DNA of 64,000 nt from Calliopsis andreniformis. Taxonomy: Eukaryota > Arthropoda > Insecta > Hymenoptera > Andrenidae. Of the stretch, positions 33,698 to 46,500 are shown piece after piece. The notes under the pieces are model-generated. The model ran no database searches and was not told the DNA's origin. It saw only the letters and a program-made list of their open reading frames with translations. Made by a program: the position numbers and the translations under genes. The DNA lies in NCBI RefSeq assembly GCF_051401765.1, contig NC_135064.1:27068001-27132000 (forward strand), given 5' to 3'. How positions within the stretch are numbered: the stretch's first letter is position 1; every line of letters begins with the position of its first letter.

Positions 33698-36600
33698 AAT
33701 TCACCACCAACGACCCCGTTACAGATCGGTGGCATAGCGACCGTGTTGAAAAAATCGTGGGTCGCACCGGCAATTTCTACCTCAGGTTAAAGTCGTAAGA
33801 CGCGGTGACCGTATTTTCACGGACGAAGTGACCTTTTAGTCGAGGGATTATAATAGTGTCGTTCTTCGTTTCGTGTAAATTATTACCATGGCCTGACAAA
33901 GTTTTTATATACATTATACGAAAAGGAATAACGTCCCAGAGGAGAAAACTATGGTTGAGCACGAGAGACGGCAGGTACATGACCGACATAATTGTTCGAG
34001 TAGGGGTCTGAAACTAATAATAGTTTTATGACATGGCCGAGGAATAAGACCCGATGCATACCAATGGTTTTTTGTCACATGTTCGTCCTTCCTTGCCGCG
34101 ATTTCTAACTTTCACTTAAGGAAACAAAGAAGATACAGGTACGAACGCGCGCCAAGAAACTGTTCGTCTGCATCGATCTAATGTTTATATTAATTTACGG
34201 GGTGTAACGAAATTCGCGACTTGTGTAACCAAGACGTGTGTGATGTAGAGAAAATGAACGAATATGTGTATAAATTGTGAAATAAGTGCTGATTGAATAA
34301 GTCTTGAAGGTGTGAAATCGTAGAAAATGATAACTGTGCGTGAATGTGGCAGTATGAATCTGCATAGTGAACCAGCGATTAAGTAAGTGTTAAAAAGAGT
34401 ATATTTTATTTTCCTTAATTTTTTAAAGAACTTTCCCACTTGTTTCATCGTTGATATTGTTTCTCAATTCAGTATCATTGTGCGCCCTTCCGGCGATTTA
34501 ATTCTTTACTAAATTTTAGTGTTAATACTTGTTTAAAGACAAATATTCTAATATTTAACTAATTTATAATTATATATTATAACTACAACGACTTTGCATA
34601 ATTATTCCCCAAAATCACGGCCTCTTTTAGAAACAATTGACGGTTTCGCGTCTAATTCGAGTCGACTGTGTTCGTGCCGGGAAAATAGGTTGGATTTGAA
34701 TAATAGTTCTCTTTACATCCGGTTCACACTAGAGAACCGTGCACGGACATGCAAATTTTGAGTAACTGTTTTAGAATATGTAGCCGAGGCTCTCGCGGTG
34801 GCTCGTAAACCTTGCTTATATTCCAGTCGACACGGCGTACACTACCCATATAATATGTTAATGACACATCATTAGATTCGACCGCACGTAAACGATCTCA
34901 TAAGGGTGCTTATCAGTCTTCGTTAAGGAGCAACCAAAGAGTTGCAGAGAGGAAAAAACAAACCAGTCGTGAGGAGAACTGTCGAATAATAAATATCGTA
35001 AGTATGCTTCGCACTTTACTTAACGTACTCGCGAGTCAGAAGTTGGTTTAGGGAAATTGTAAGGAAATTTATGTTAACGCGCAGACACATTCAGAACAAT
35101 TAGGAGTTAACGTTATCAAACTTTGCCATTGTAAATTAAGCAGAACACTTCCTGTTTCAGAACAAAAGTCCTGCAGAAAGATTTATGAAATAATAACTCT
35201 GCTTTCACTGAAATACTTCATAAATTTTCATTGAGTGAGTATATTATCATTTCCCAAATTTAATTCATCTTGCATTGACAACTCAAGTTCAGCGGAGACT
35301 TGAAAAACTGAATTCAGTTGCACGTGCGCGAACCTCATACAAAATTTCACCGCCGAGAACGAAAAAAAGTTTCGCTGATGTCGACTTGAAGATTCGAAGA
35401 GAATCGATGCACAGAATGCAACGCATATCCAGGTCGACCTGCGAATGCATCCCGACGTGTGCCTCTGAAAGAGAATAAAGACGTTGCATCGCGTTCGCCT
35501 TTTGCCGCGGTGGAGATTAATTAAAAGTATCTCCATCATTAAAACTCGGCTCGTTCTTTTCCGGTTCTCGACGTTCGCCCCTGTTACTCCGTGAAAATGT
35601 CAGGACGTATAATGCACAATTACAAGGAAAAACTCGTGGGTGCGAGAGATTTTCTTCGGCGTCGTGGACGCGAGTACACGCGCGCTCGTTCGCTCGAAGA
35701 GCTGTAAAAATTTCATGAACTCACGCTTCACATAAAATTTCAACATGAGAACGACTCCATTGCGAATACGAAATCTCGTACGAGTGACGGCGAGCTATTT
35801 TTGTCCACGCGCCCCATCATTTGACAATCACAGATAAAACGGACAATGTGTTATGTTTCTTTCATGAAACGTTGAAACACATCATGTCTATCAAATGGTT
35901 ATAAATGTACGATTTCAATTCTGCGTTGAGTGGATAATAGACACTTAATTTGCAAGATAAAAAATGTAGATCGATTCAGTAACTGCTACAAGTCGCGTCG
36001 AATATTTTTCGAGGCTCAAAAATATCAAGGGATTCGATGGCTGTTAAAAATTGTGATGGTTGAATGAAAGTATTCTTGACGTACACATATATGTGCATTT
36101 TTGCAATTCCAATTATGAATACATTATTCATTATACGCAGAGTGAATTGGCGTAGAAATACGTTTCCCGCACAGAGCTGTGGCATATGTGTACTATCAGC
36201 AAAAAGCGTCAGCGTCTGGAACATTTACGTATTCAGCTTCGATCTGACTACTCAACCCTTAACAGATTCTACATACTTCTGTGATTAAAGCGTACAGTTC
36301 AGATCATTAACCCGTAAGTTCATCAATCATAAATTTCTTTGTACTTAATTTACAAACACTGAATAATGAATACATTTCTTCTTTCAGATTCTTACTTTCA
36401 TAGTTTACACGAATTTTGATATCAAACGCGAGCAAAATTGGTCACCTTTCTTCTGTTTACTTCACAATCGTCCACGAAAGACCTCAATTCTGCCCCCTTA
36501 CAGACTACTCAATATCTCAGTACCAGAAGCACAGCTTTCTTCGCGATTCTTTTCACACGAACATTCCCTCGCTTTACTAGCTCGCGTTATGCACGAAGGA

Positions 36601-37074
36601 AATCAAAACCGTCTGAAATCCCGACGTTCCCGACATCTCCATCACCTAGTGATGTTTGATTCCGCGATGGCAGCGAGGATTACGATAGAAACCGGATGTG
36701 CACAGATCCAAGCGCTCAGCAAATGAAAGTCGATCGACGGCAAGAGACAGCATCTCCGTTCCCCCGCGTTACTCCGTTGCAGCGGAATTCGAAATCGGAA
36801 AGCGATATTTATTGTAGTCAGTTTTATCGCTGCACTCGAGCGAAATTACCGCGATACGTGAGCCAACCAGAGTTGGATCGACGTCTGCTACGCGACTCGG
36901 CGCAGAGGCCCTACGTCGAAGGGATCCGTCGCGGTGGAAAATTTTTGAAGCCCCGAGCCCTTATCGCTACTGACTGTCTCCGCGAGTCGCTCCATCGAGC
37001 ATCCGTTCGCTTTATCGAGTGCACAGCTCAATAGCCGAACGGGGACGCGTAATTCTCGTTGTCTCGACGCTTGG
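33698..37074. other. non-coding stretch
   Basis: No gene supported. Good donor-like sequences on the + strand (GTGAGTATA at about 35,234, GTAAGTATG at about 34,998) and acceptor-like tracts (CTTCCTGTTTCAG near 35,158; TTCTTCTTTCAG near 36,387) do not pair into an open exon. Frames up to 112 codons (36,696-37,034, +) sit in a CpG-rich patch. Confidence 0.5.
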
Positions 37075-37113
37075 TCGTCGTCGTCGTTGTCGTCGTCGTC
37101 GTCGTCGTCGTCG
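37075..37113. repeat. TCG trinucleotide microsatellite, 13 units
   Basis: Thirteen TCG units with one TTG interruption (37,087-37,089). In an overlapping + frame (37,019-37,258, 79 codons) the tract reads mostly as arginine, but this frame has no other sign of being a gene. CpG-containing trinucleotide repeats of this kind are tolerated in genomes with little CpG depletion. Confidence 0.95.
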
Positions 37114-39496
37114 AGTTACCCTTGCACGAGCGATTGAATCGAATCGCGAGGAAGTCGGTCGCGTCCCTTCGAAATTGGATCAACGCGCGCAACGAGAGGA
37201 AATGTTAAACACAGTCGAGGGGGATGCTCGCGACCTATCGAGTACTCAATTAAGCTGAGGATGGGTAACTTTCGAAATTTCGAGTCGCGACTCGAGCTCG
37301 TTATATTTCGACCGCGTTAGGGGCTCTGTTCGCCCAGTTGTTTAACGATTCATGCTTCGATTGGCCCTGACAACGTCGACGGGAGACCTCGATCCGTGGA
37401 CCGAGCTTGTTCTTACGGTTTCGATACGCGAACGCGCTGAGATAATCGATATTTAATGCAATTTGCATGTAGGGACGGTCGGTTTGCCTGGCTGCCTCGT
37501 TGTTCCCGCAATCATTTCGTGATACGATAATAATTGGGGACGCGCAACTGTCATGCGATATGTGCAACGTTGGGGGAATCGTTTAGCTATTACAAGCGGC
37601 GAATTGCCGCGGACCAGATTGTTTCGCCGGTGAAGCTTTTCTTTCGTTTCGTGTCCTGTTTGCTTTAATTTTCGATTACATTTTGGGGAGAAAGGAGCAA
37701 AATAATCAGAGAGTCAGGAATCGAATAGATTATATTACCGAAGGTGGATGTTATTTACAGTAAATTTGCAAATATGTGCATAGCAAATTTCACGTGGTAT
37801 TTTTTATTATGCAACTTCGGCCACAAGGTTTCAAAGATTGCTTCAGAATATTTTTCCTACTTTTGCTCTTTGCGTTGCCTCTTTGCTTTGTACAAGTAAT
37901 ATTGAAGAAATCGGAGTAAAAAATAAATCTTATCAGGAGATTAATCCCTTCTGCTGTTCGAACTTGACGTCGTTGAATACAGATTTATAGGATACTATTA
38001 ATTTCGCTGGTGAATCCGGGTTGGCAGCCGCGCTTGTACGTTTCATGCTACGTTGGGTAATCAATTGGTTCGAGTATGATTAGCTCGTAAAGTTGTATAA
38101 TGGCCGTGGGATCGCACAGTAGCACCTTATCACGGTGCCTCCGCTTAGTCTATACGTTTGAATACGTTTAACGCTCCACTGGTCAAGATGTCTCGGTGTA
38201 ATAATTGAGCTATAGCTGTACAAGTATACCTACCTATAGCTATGTTGACGAGACGAGGGTAACATGAGTCAATTATTAATGAAATTGATTTGCGCCTTGT
38301 TACATGGCGTTTGACTGCATTTTCTGGTGCATACATGCAGCAAAACCCCACCTTAAATCAGAGGTAAGATTAATAGAAGTGAATGATACTACTTAACTTA
38401 CGAAAGAATATATAGAGAAAATATTACATCGTTAATGAGATTAGCACCTATGTGTATATATTTCTTTGGATCTTTTGTAAGGGGATCCACGATCCAGGAG
38501 CCTATTCGCATAACATTGTTTAAATAATCCTGTACATAAGTCCTGAATTATATTCTACGTAATCCTCTTTAACAGAACTGCCTCTATATCACGATTATAT
38601 AGCTTTAAGTTTTCACTCGAAAGATAGATGGTTATCTGCCTTACTCAAACCTTATTGTTAGTTTTCATAGTTCAGCTTTTTACTTTCAACCTCTACTTCA
38701 GTTCATCTAAGTGCAACATTTATTGATTCGTTTTCAATGCTAATCTGTTGAATAATTTCTCTTTCACTGTATGAATTTCTAACGCAGCAATTACCTAAAC
38801 ATGCTCCCCCCGCATAAACGAATTTTTGTTCAATTCTGTTGACTCTTTATTTACCTGAAATACAAATAACTACTACCGCAGAGAGTATGGATTGAAATTC
38901 CAGGAAAGGGGTTGCTTCCTCTCTGATTCCTATGAAGATCGGCGCGGAAAACACGGAAAAAGTGCCGCCTGTTTCATCGCGCGTCTTTTCGAATATTAAG
39001 ATCGTTCATCGAGGCTCACGCTTTCCGTCGACGCGAAATACGTATGGAAATGCGACAAGCAGAAGATCCACTACATTTTCTCCGACTCCCTTCATTTTTT
39101 GCTTTTCTTCCCTTCTTTTCCACAGAGCGCCGAGTGGGTCTTAGTTCTGAAATTCAAAATTACGAACGTGAAAAATCTCGATTTACTAGGCGCCTCGCCC
39201 TAGAGAGAGAAAACCGAGTAGAGCCAATCTTCCTGTGTACGCTCGTTCCCCGCGCGTGCAACTCACGAAGCAGATTGAAGCCAACAGGCTGAACTCACAT
39301 AGTTATCTCTCTCCCTGTGCCCACCCACTGCTGATTCTGAATTCACTTTCCCGACGAGTTCGCGAACCAATTCTTGACTTGGCTATCTCCTCGCTCTCTG
39401 AAATACTTAATCAAAGCAAAAGAGTCGAAAGACGTCGAGTACATCGGAAGATAAGGGATGGTGAAAGTTGAAGGAAGTAAGCGGTACGTTCATCCC
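37114..39496. other. non-coding stretch
   Basis: No gene supported. AGCTATAGCT-like palindromes recur at about 38,208-38,240. On the minus strand near 38,850 TTTGTATTTCAG is followed directly by GTAAAT, a weak recursive-splice-like arrangement. Confidence 0.5.
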
Positions 39497-39590
39497 TCTC
39501 TTTCTTTCCTTTCCAGGTGATGATCGTGCACCGATAAACCGAACAACGTTCCTCCTACCTTGGGAACGAATCTATTATTCGGCAACCTAA
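39497..39590 (+). CDS. acceptor-led candidate exon
   Basis: A long pyrimidine tract (CTCTCTTTCTTTCCTTTCCAG) ends in AG at 39,515-39,516, one of the strongest 3' splice-like signals on the + strand. The following bases read GTGATG. If an exon starts at 39,517 in phase 2, the frame (DDRAPINRTTFLLPWERIYY and a few more residues) stops at TAA 39,588-39,590, so it would be a terminal exon. Alternatively AG/GTGATG could be a weak recursive splice site, although GTGATG is a poor donor. No upstream exon or poly(A) site is assigned. Confidence 0.15.
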
Positions 39591-39865
39591 TTACGCTCCT
39601 CTTAGGAGGATGGTGAAAAGGAACATTTATCTTACGGAGCTCGCGAAACGTGAGGAGGGTGGTATTGATTTTACGAGACGTGATTACTCCTCGAAACTTT
39701 TCAAGAACACTCTGCTTCTTTTAATTTCGGTAATTAATCGAATGAACTTTGATGCTCACAGCGAAGAAATTTGAGGGAAACTTGAATGGATCATGAAACT
39801 GAAATCTGAAGAGGTACTGAGAATAATAGCTGTCAAAGTTCTGAATACTATTTTTTAATATTACG

Positions 39866-40258
39866 TTAGGCACTAGACGTTATATTTCCCAGACTACTCT
39901 GTGAGTTACGATGCTTGGATCCAGACCCATTACATGTAAGACTATCGGATTTAGGACTACTGGGCGCAGAATTACTGGATTTAGGACCGTTGAGCATGAA
40001 ACTATCGGGTTTAGGATTGTCGAACGTGGAACTGCTAGAGTTAGAACCACTAAACTGAGGACCATTAGACTTGCTGCGATTAGACCAGAATTTGTTAGAC
40101 TCAGGACTATCAGGTAGAAGGGATCTTCTCAGGACTTGGACTCTTTGACCAATTAGATACTGTTTCTTAAACGAAAGATTCAGTCTCTGTCTTCGTTCAG
40201 CAATTCGACCAGTCCATTCCTTTACCCTTAAAACATTGAGTCTCTTTGAAGAAACCAA
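39866..40258 (-). CDS. Ser/Asn/Pro-rich repeat frame, hypothetical exon
   Basis: An open minus-strand frame of 130 codons has TTG rather than ATG at its 5' end, so it would be an internal or terminal exon. A pyrimidine-containing TTTGGTTTCTTCAAAG at its start could be a weak acceptor. The first 50 residues are basic (VKEWTGRIAERRQRLNLSFK). The remainder is a degenerate repeat of about five residues, with motifs such as SNGPQ, DNPKPDS, NGPKSSNS and SSPKSDS, ending SSLGNITSSA and TAA. The DNA here has a 15-bp period, which is in phase with any frame, and + and other minus frames are also open. So the lack of stops is only partial evidence for coding. The family is unknown. Confidence 0.25.
   Translation of the reverse strand: MVSSKRLNVLRVKEWTGRIAERRQRLNLSFKKQYLIGQRVQVLRRSLLPDSPESNKFWSNRSKSNGPQFSGSNSSSSTFDNPKPDSFMLNGPKSSNSAPSSPKSDSLTCNGSGSKHRNSQSSLGNITSSA
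39939..40110. repeat. decayed 15-bp (30-bp) period repeat
   Basis: About eleven diverged 15-mers can be laid end to end, for example ACTATCGGATTTAGG, ATTACTGGATTTAGG, ACTATCGGGTTTAGG, ACTGCTAGAGTTAGA, TTTGTTAGACTCAGG. Alternate units are closer to one another, giving a 30-bp higher period. Divergence is high, so the array is old or under selection as coding sequence. Confidence 0.75.
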
Positions 40259-43200
40259 AGTGGCCAGGACAAAGGGATAGTTTCTCGAAAGGTATCTGGA
40301 AGAAGAGAAGTCCTGAAATACTTTTACAAGATCAACACAGATTCCAGTTATTACCTCAAGAAGCTCATTCTCTTCTATCTTACCCCATCTTCAATTAAAT
40401 ATTTCCGCCGGTACGATCGGCAAGACACCAGCATCAAAATTACTTGTAATACAAAAACAACTATCTAGGTCGCTAAGTTAACGTAATACCAATATCACTG
40501 TATCTTTACCTTCCCAGAGAAATAGTAATATCCGACCCAGCCGATACAATTTCCGCGGACTACTAAATGAAACCAGCGTCGATCTTCGATTCTCAATTAA
40601 TTTTATCAATCGACAGTTATCGGGCGATTCTTTGTTCAATTTTCGACGACGTATCGCCGCGAATTAGAGGTGTCTGTAGCCCGTAGCCAAGATGGTATCG
40701 ATATTTATCGTATTTAATATCGGCCAGCGTTTAGGTTAATTGCACTGCTCGCTGTGTTGCGGTTTGCACAAGGGGGATGGTTTTGTGGCTGGACGAGTAT
40801 TCCCAGAGGCTTGCAATCACAGAGGAGAACCCTAGCGTGCTTTAATCCTTTTTACTGCAAGTTCGGATCGAAGAACCGCCGCTTGTACGTATAATTGGCA
40901 GAGGAGAAGGCAGAGCTCGCGAGGCAGCCAAGGGTTGAGTTGACAGCTGAGCACCGTTTCGCTTAATATGTCTACTTATCGGCTTCCACGGGCGTGCTGG
41001 AACAAAGACGATCGATCATGGATCGGCACGCAGAGGAATGCGAGGAAGCTCGTCGAGTGGGCAAGTTTCGAGGATGGAGTTTGTCACGGGGTGGATAATT
41101 TTCGGCCATGGAGGGAGGAATGTGGGAAAGGCAAATTGGAAATCAATTCGTTTGCGGTGTTCTGGAACAGCTGGCATCCTTCTTCCGTCGCCTTACCACG
41201 GGAATGAAGTTTGTTTTCGGGCGAGTTCGTTTTGTCTTGAGCATGAATTGTCCAGGAATACTACTAAACTTTCGAGGGGAGATTCCCAAGCAGAAGAATC
41301 CTTTCTTAGAACTGCTTCTATTAGACTGCTAACTGTATTTTTCAATATCTGATTCCGGAGAAGTTTGTTACGGAGTAAGATGGTTCTTGAAGTGAGAGAG
41401 TGGTAAGAGTGGAGAGGTAGATTGAAAATCAATTTAAAGTGTTCTGGAACACCTAGATTTCTTCTGACTTTGCTTTCAAACGAGATTAAAGATTACTTTC
41501 AAGCATCGTTTTACATAGTCTATAAATAGCTTGATGTCACCTTATTTTTAGTAAGCCTTTTGCCTCTCTTGAGAATGGTTTGTTCTTTAATCTTTGATTC
41601 AGATGGTTTAACGGAGAACATGGGCTACGTAATTAACGAATTACGAAGTCTCTGTTTACGAAGCTGCTATAAAATCGACGTGCTACCTGAGTGCAATGCC
41701 CTAAGCTTCCATTGCATCTTCATTAGGTGCATTGATTTTTATGTTCAGAAATTACGTTCATGAATCGGGACAGCCAGGACAAAGACAAATGTAATTTGTC
41801 GATCAATACTTACGAAATCAATTTGCTTCGGTGTTGCCAGAAGGAACTGCTAATTTAATCATTAGCACTAGTATGTTCTGGGCGACATGGAATCTTTTTT
41901 GTTTATATTATTTTAATATATTAATGAGCACTACTTTTTTAGAAGTCTTCATGAAATTGAAAGTTTGTTGAATTTTAAATAGCTATATATTTATAAATTG
42001 AAATCTAGATTGTGTATGAAGGAATTTCTAGTAGTATAAATTATCATTTCTCAGCCGAATCGAAGGAGTCTCATTGAATTTGTTTCCATAAAAATATACA
42101 CTAACGTCAAATTCTAATGATCAATTTAATCCTAAATTCCGAGAAGATTTTTATATTTTTGACCGGTGATTAAGTTGTTCGTCACTTCAATTCAAACTTT
42201 AAAGTGCCCATCTCGACGAGTGCTCTCCAGCGTTGGACCGTGGAAGTGAATAATGAAAAAGGGCAATTTCACTGTGAAGCGATTGAATTTTTCATCGTCC
42301 TGGAGGTGTTAAATAAAAAAAAATACCTAAACGATCTATTTCAACAATTCCATGCTGGATGTCCACAATTCATCTTGTAATTGTGTAACATTACCCTTTA
42401 TTTAACGTTCCATGGTACAATTTGAATCACTATGCGAAATTGTGTGTACGAACAATCAAAATACGCTGCAATTAATCTGTGCATAAACATCAACCTGTCG
42501 TGTATCCAATAAGGGCTTTATTTATTTCAAGAATTTCCGTGGACTTTCTATCGAATAACTCATAACCGTATGTACGTTCATTATATTTCTCATATTTTCG
42601 CAGCTAATAAAATCAGAATTGAAACATGATACAGATACAAGACTGAAACTCGAATCGTGATATCTTTTTCCCAGTACGTACAAAGTCTTCCTAAAGGAAG
42701 GAAGGAAAGAGGTCCAAGCATGAAATGCAAAGGAGTCAAATTTGAATTATGGTAATGCAATGTTTGCACAGCAGCGAAAGTGAGACTTGAAATATTGACG
42801 TGTTTGTTTCGGTCCGACTTTGATTTACGAATAAATTCGCCCGAATAGGAAGTGGCCTGAGGGCACAGCATCCTTCCGGCACTCTCGTCTCTTTCCGCGA
42901 GATTTCGAGCTCCTCAAAAGAATCAGACTATCCGCTGTCTGCGTCAAAAGAAGTTGCTAAGAGTGGTAGACGGAGTATAATTTAAATGAAAACCATTTAG
43001 CGCGTTAAATCGTCGAGGTATGCAATAAGGAACAGGAAAACTTGAAGCGTAAATTTTCTTCAGACTCCGCGAAAACAACCCTCGTAAAACCAGCATTTTG
43101 CCAAAGTACTTTTAATTCCGTGACCGACGTTATTTAAGGTGCTGGTGATTAAAGGCTCACATTTATTTCCCCGTCAATATCGTCTGTACGATGTTGCGTT

Positions 43201-46200
43201 TAAGAACGTTATTTATCTAGTAGAGGCTGGGTAATTTATTTGGAAATAAGTACTTATTGTAGCAGTAACATGGAAGATTTTTATAGAATTTTATACGAAT
43301 TTGTCTTTCAGAAATAGAATGAACTTCGTTCATTTTTAGTATCGATTTCATTTACTCTTAAAAGTAGAATACTAAAAAAATAATACTAATTATCGACTAC
43401 ATAAACAGTTTATATGCACGAACTACATGATACTAATTAGACGTTGTACACGATGCCAATACATTACGAATGATGTGAACTAATTAGTCGGGTTAGGTAC
43501 GTACACATCAGTCAGAACCTTATTGACACATTATCAATAAATTACTGGATTCACTAAAGAACGTTCCCAGAAGTTTCAGTTTTTATTATACAGAGATTAA
43601 ATAATCTGAGTTCACTTCCTCCATATCGATAGCAAGACAATCATCTGCCCCAGAACTAAAGTCACACTCGATTGGATAATAAAGCAGTGCATCAATACCC
43701 TGTAATCAAATGCAAACTCCATTCGCAGTTAATTCAAATAACACACAGCCCAGCCGTAACCCAGCGATTTAACGGAACATTTATTTAAGCTCCGTGGATC
43801 GTTTTGCAGTATTTCATGTGCTGGTGCGCTACTGCAAAGATATCCCAAGCGAACTTGGCGACGAATATACTCGTCAGACCGTTATGTACGATGTATACGA
43901 AATAACCTCGTTGTCCAGACATATTCCCAACTTTTCGTAACTCGTAGCGCGTGCATTAAACATTCACATGGTGAAATATGTGTGTCAGGCATTGGCTAAC
44001 GTTATCTGGGCTTTCGAAGTACTTGCAAGAGCGAGAGAATTCTTCTGAAGTGAATGTTACTAATCAAATCATGTAGAAACGATTGCATGTTCCTTTATTT
44101 CTGTCTGTAATTCTTCAGAACATTCAATAGCTGGCAAAGTATACATTTTAATCAATTGTTAAAGGATTTTGAAGAACAAGTGTAGAAAGCTCTTGTGAGA
44201 ATAGAGTATTATACGTATTACACTCCTCCAAAAATATCTCTCGCAGTAAGTACTTCTTCAATCCTCAATCTCTACCATCCTGTTTTCCACTCCAGTTTCC
44301 TTCGTTTTCTTTCTCCTCACTGCCCCCAATGTTTATGCGCACAGTTTCAGAAGCGGGCGTCGTCCTTTCGGATAAGTTACTTGTACGAGGCGCTGAGCTT
44401 GATAAATTTAAAAGATTCACAGCCTCTCGTCTCTCTGCCGTGTGAGAAATATCCGATAATAATCCGACCAACATCTATATGTACGCTTCTTCTGCTTTCA
44501 TGAGATTGCCTCCCAAAAGGAATATTCTTTCTTTCAATGGTATTATTTGTCTTAGCGAGAGGAATTAATGTTCTCTTATCGCTGTTGTGCATGAATCCTG
44601 ATTCGTGACTTTATGAAACTCTTGATACTGGAAACAGAGGAAGTAAATTTGTCAAGATGTATGAAATATACCTACTTCACATTCACAAGAACTATGAATG
44701 TAATTTCCTAGAGTGACGAGCAGAAATATTAAATTAATTGATGAAATACATTCCACTGGATGATCGTATCAGTATCTCGTATGGATTAATGGCATGCACT
44801 TGTTAATGCAATTTAAAAAGTTGCACGTAGCATTACTAGTGTTGTATAGCTCTCTTCCATAACTATCATATATAACAACATCTCGTTCAAAGGCTACGAA
44901 GTTGAAAAAGTTATCGTATCGTTCAACGATGATATTCTTTAAAAGTTTTTCCTCGTTCTTGAAGCAACCTCTTCTTGTGCAGCTGAATTCTGAACTCTGA
45001 ACTCCCAAAGTTCTTTCGGAATAACAGGGTCATTAATTTCTCGAGCGTTAACGGCCCCATAAAAGTATGCAGGGAATTCTGTACGCGCGATATGTTTTCG
45101 TGAAAATCGGGTAAATTCTATTTCGAGAGAGGTTGCACGGCGTTGCCTCGTGTTGCATGCCTAAGGTGCGAGCTCCTGAGCAAACTCGTGAATTAGAAAT
45201 AACATGAGTGCACCGAAAGCAAGCCTATGACAGCCAGCCGAGAATATATCAGCCAGTTTCTATTCTGTGTTGCCGAACATCTGAGCTCTGACAAGTCCAA
45301 AGATACAGGATTGCAGACTTTGAAATCTTTGATAAAAATAGTGGTGGAGTCGATACATTTGTACCAATTAAGTGCTACTTTTGTATCGAAGAATTAGTAA
45401 GTGTAGGTTCATTCATGTATTTACTACTGAATCGAAAATTAGAGATAATAAAATAGGTATCTTAGTTTGCAAGGCAGAACGATATAAGTGACGTTTTCAA
45501 AAAATATTAATTTATACCTTATTCGACGTCTCCAAAGTAGAATTTTTATTTTTAATCCAGAAAGATGGAATTGCACCGTAGCTTTCAAAGTTTCATTAAC
45601 TTAAACCACAGCGGAATGAAGTGAAAGAGTACCTACCATTAATTACTGGAATCACTAATTTGATTTGAAATGTACTCAGTACTGATTGAGAAAAGCTGGT
45701 TACATGAACCCGTTCCACACTCTCTATAAAGATTCAATTAATCACGAAAACGATCTGTAAAATTATATCGAGAGGTAGGTGCATTAACACGAATCATTTA
45801 CTATTGGCTGGTATATCGGTGACATGCGGCCATACCAGTGACATTAACGCCACGCTTCATACATGTGATGAACGTCTATTTGTCGGTATCAAATCGACGA
45901 CTATAGACGCGTGAAATCGTCCCTGAATGAGGAAATCTAAATATACTTAATCGGAGAACGCGTCAAAGGGACCTGGCGTCGATTAAGCCAGTTGTACGAG
46001 GAATATTTGCGAATGGATATTCGTGGTACGTTCATCGGTTTTCCATGACCCACAAATATGTCTATCTCCGTTCGTTGATATCTAAATTTTTATATCGTTC
46101 GCCAGCTATAATCGTGTCACATGTAATCGTAAAAGTAATTGATATAATGGAATGTCACCGAACCGGGTTGCCAGCGTTTGACGTAATGCCGTGCCAGGAG

Positions 46201-46434
46201 AAAATGCTTGACTTACATGCAATTGCTATGTCGACGCCAACTTAAGTGCCAGCTTTAGTAACACGCAGGATCAAAGTGCTCTACATCTAGCTTTTTTTAT
46301 TTATCGTAACGGTTGCATTGATGGCGGAACCACCTTAATAAAATATCGTTGAGTTATATTGGGCTAAGAGCAAAGTACTCTAGACCTACATTTGTTTCTT
46401 TAAAAACGATACTTTTTTTAGAAATGGGCAGCTA
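40259..46434. other. non-coding stretch
   Basis: Six kilobases without a supportable gene. Between 40,968 and 41,352 three overlapping + frames (74-104 codons) are open at once, none with a recognisable domain. A strong donor-like GCA/GTAAGTAC lies near 44,246 (+), without a pyrimidine-rich acceptor upstream at exon distance. A pyrimidine tract with TTTGTCTTTCAG lies near 43,311. No transposon ends were recognised. Confidence 0.5.
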
Positions 46435-46500
46435 TAGTAAGACCTCGATTAATCGACCTAATTTAAGCAGATTTAAACTTGGACTACCTTATAATAATAG
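46435..46500 (+). mobile_element. pogo/Tigger-like terminus, single end
   Basis: After a TA dinucleotide (46,433-46,434) the sequence TAGTAAGACCTCGATTAATC matches the pogo/Tigger-type terminal pattern CAGTAARACCTCRATTAA. It closely resembles both ends of the element at 51.9-52.2 kb. The following ATTTAAGCAGATTTAAA recurs in similar form at about 52,245. No reverse-complement partner end was found, so this is a truncated remnant. No transposase frame is present. Confidence 0.4.

Noticed and set aside
38840..38870. Minus-strand ratchet-like TTTGTATTTCAG joined to GTAAAT
   Set aside because: The donor half (GTAAAT) is weak and the other splice evidence in the window favours the + strand.
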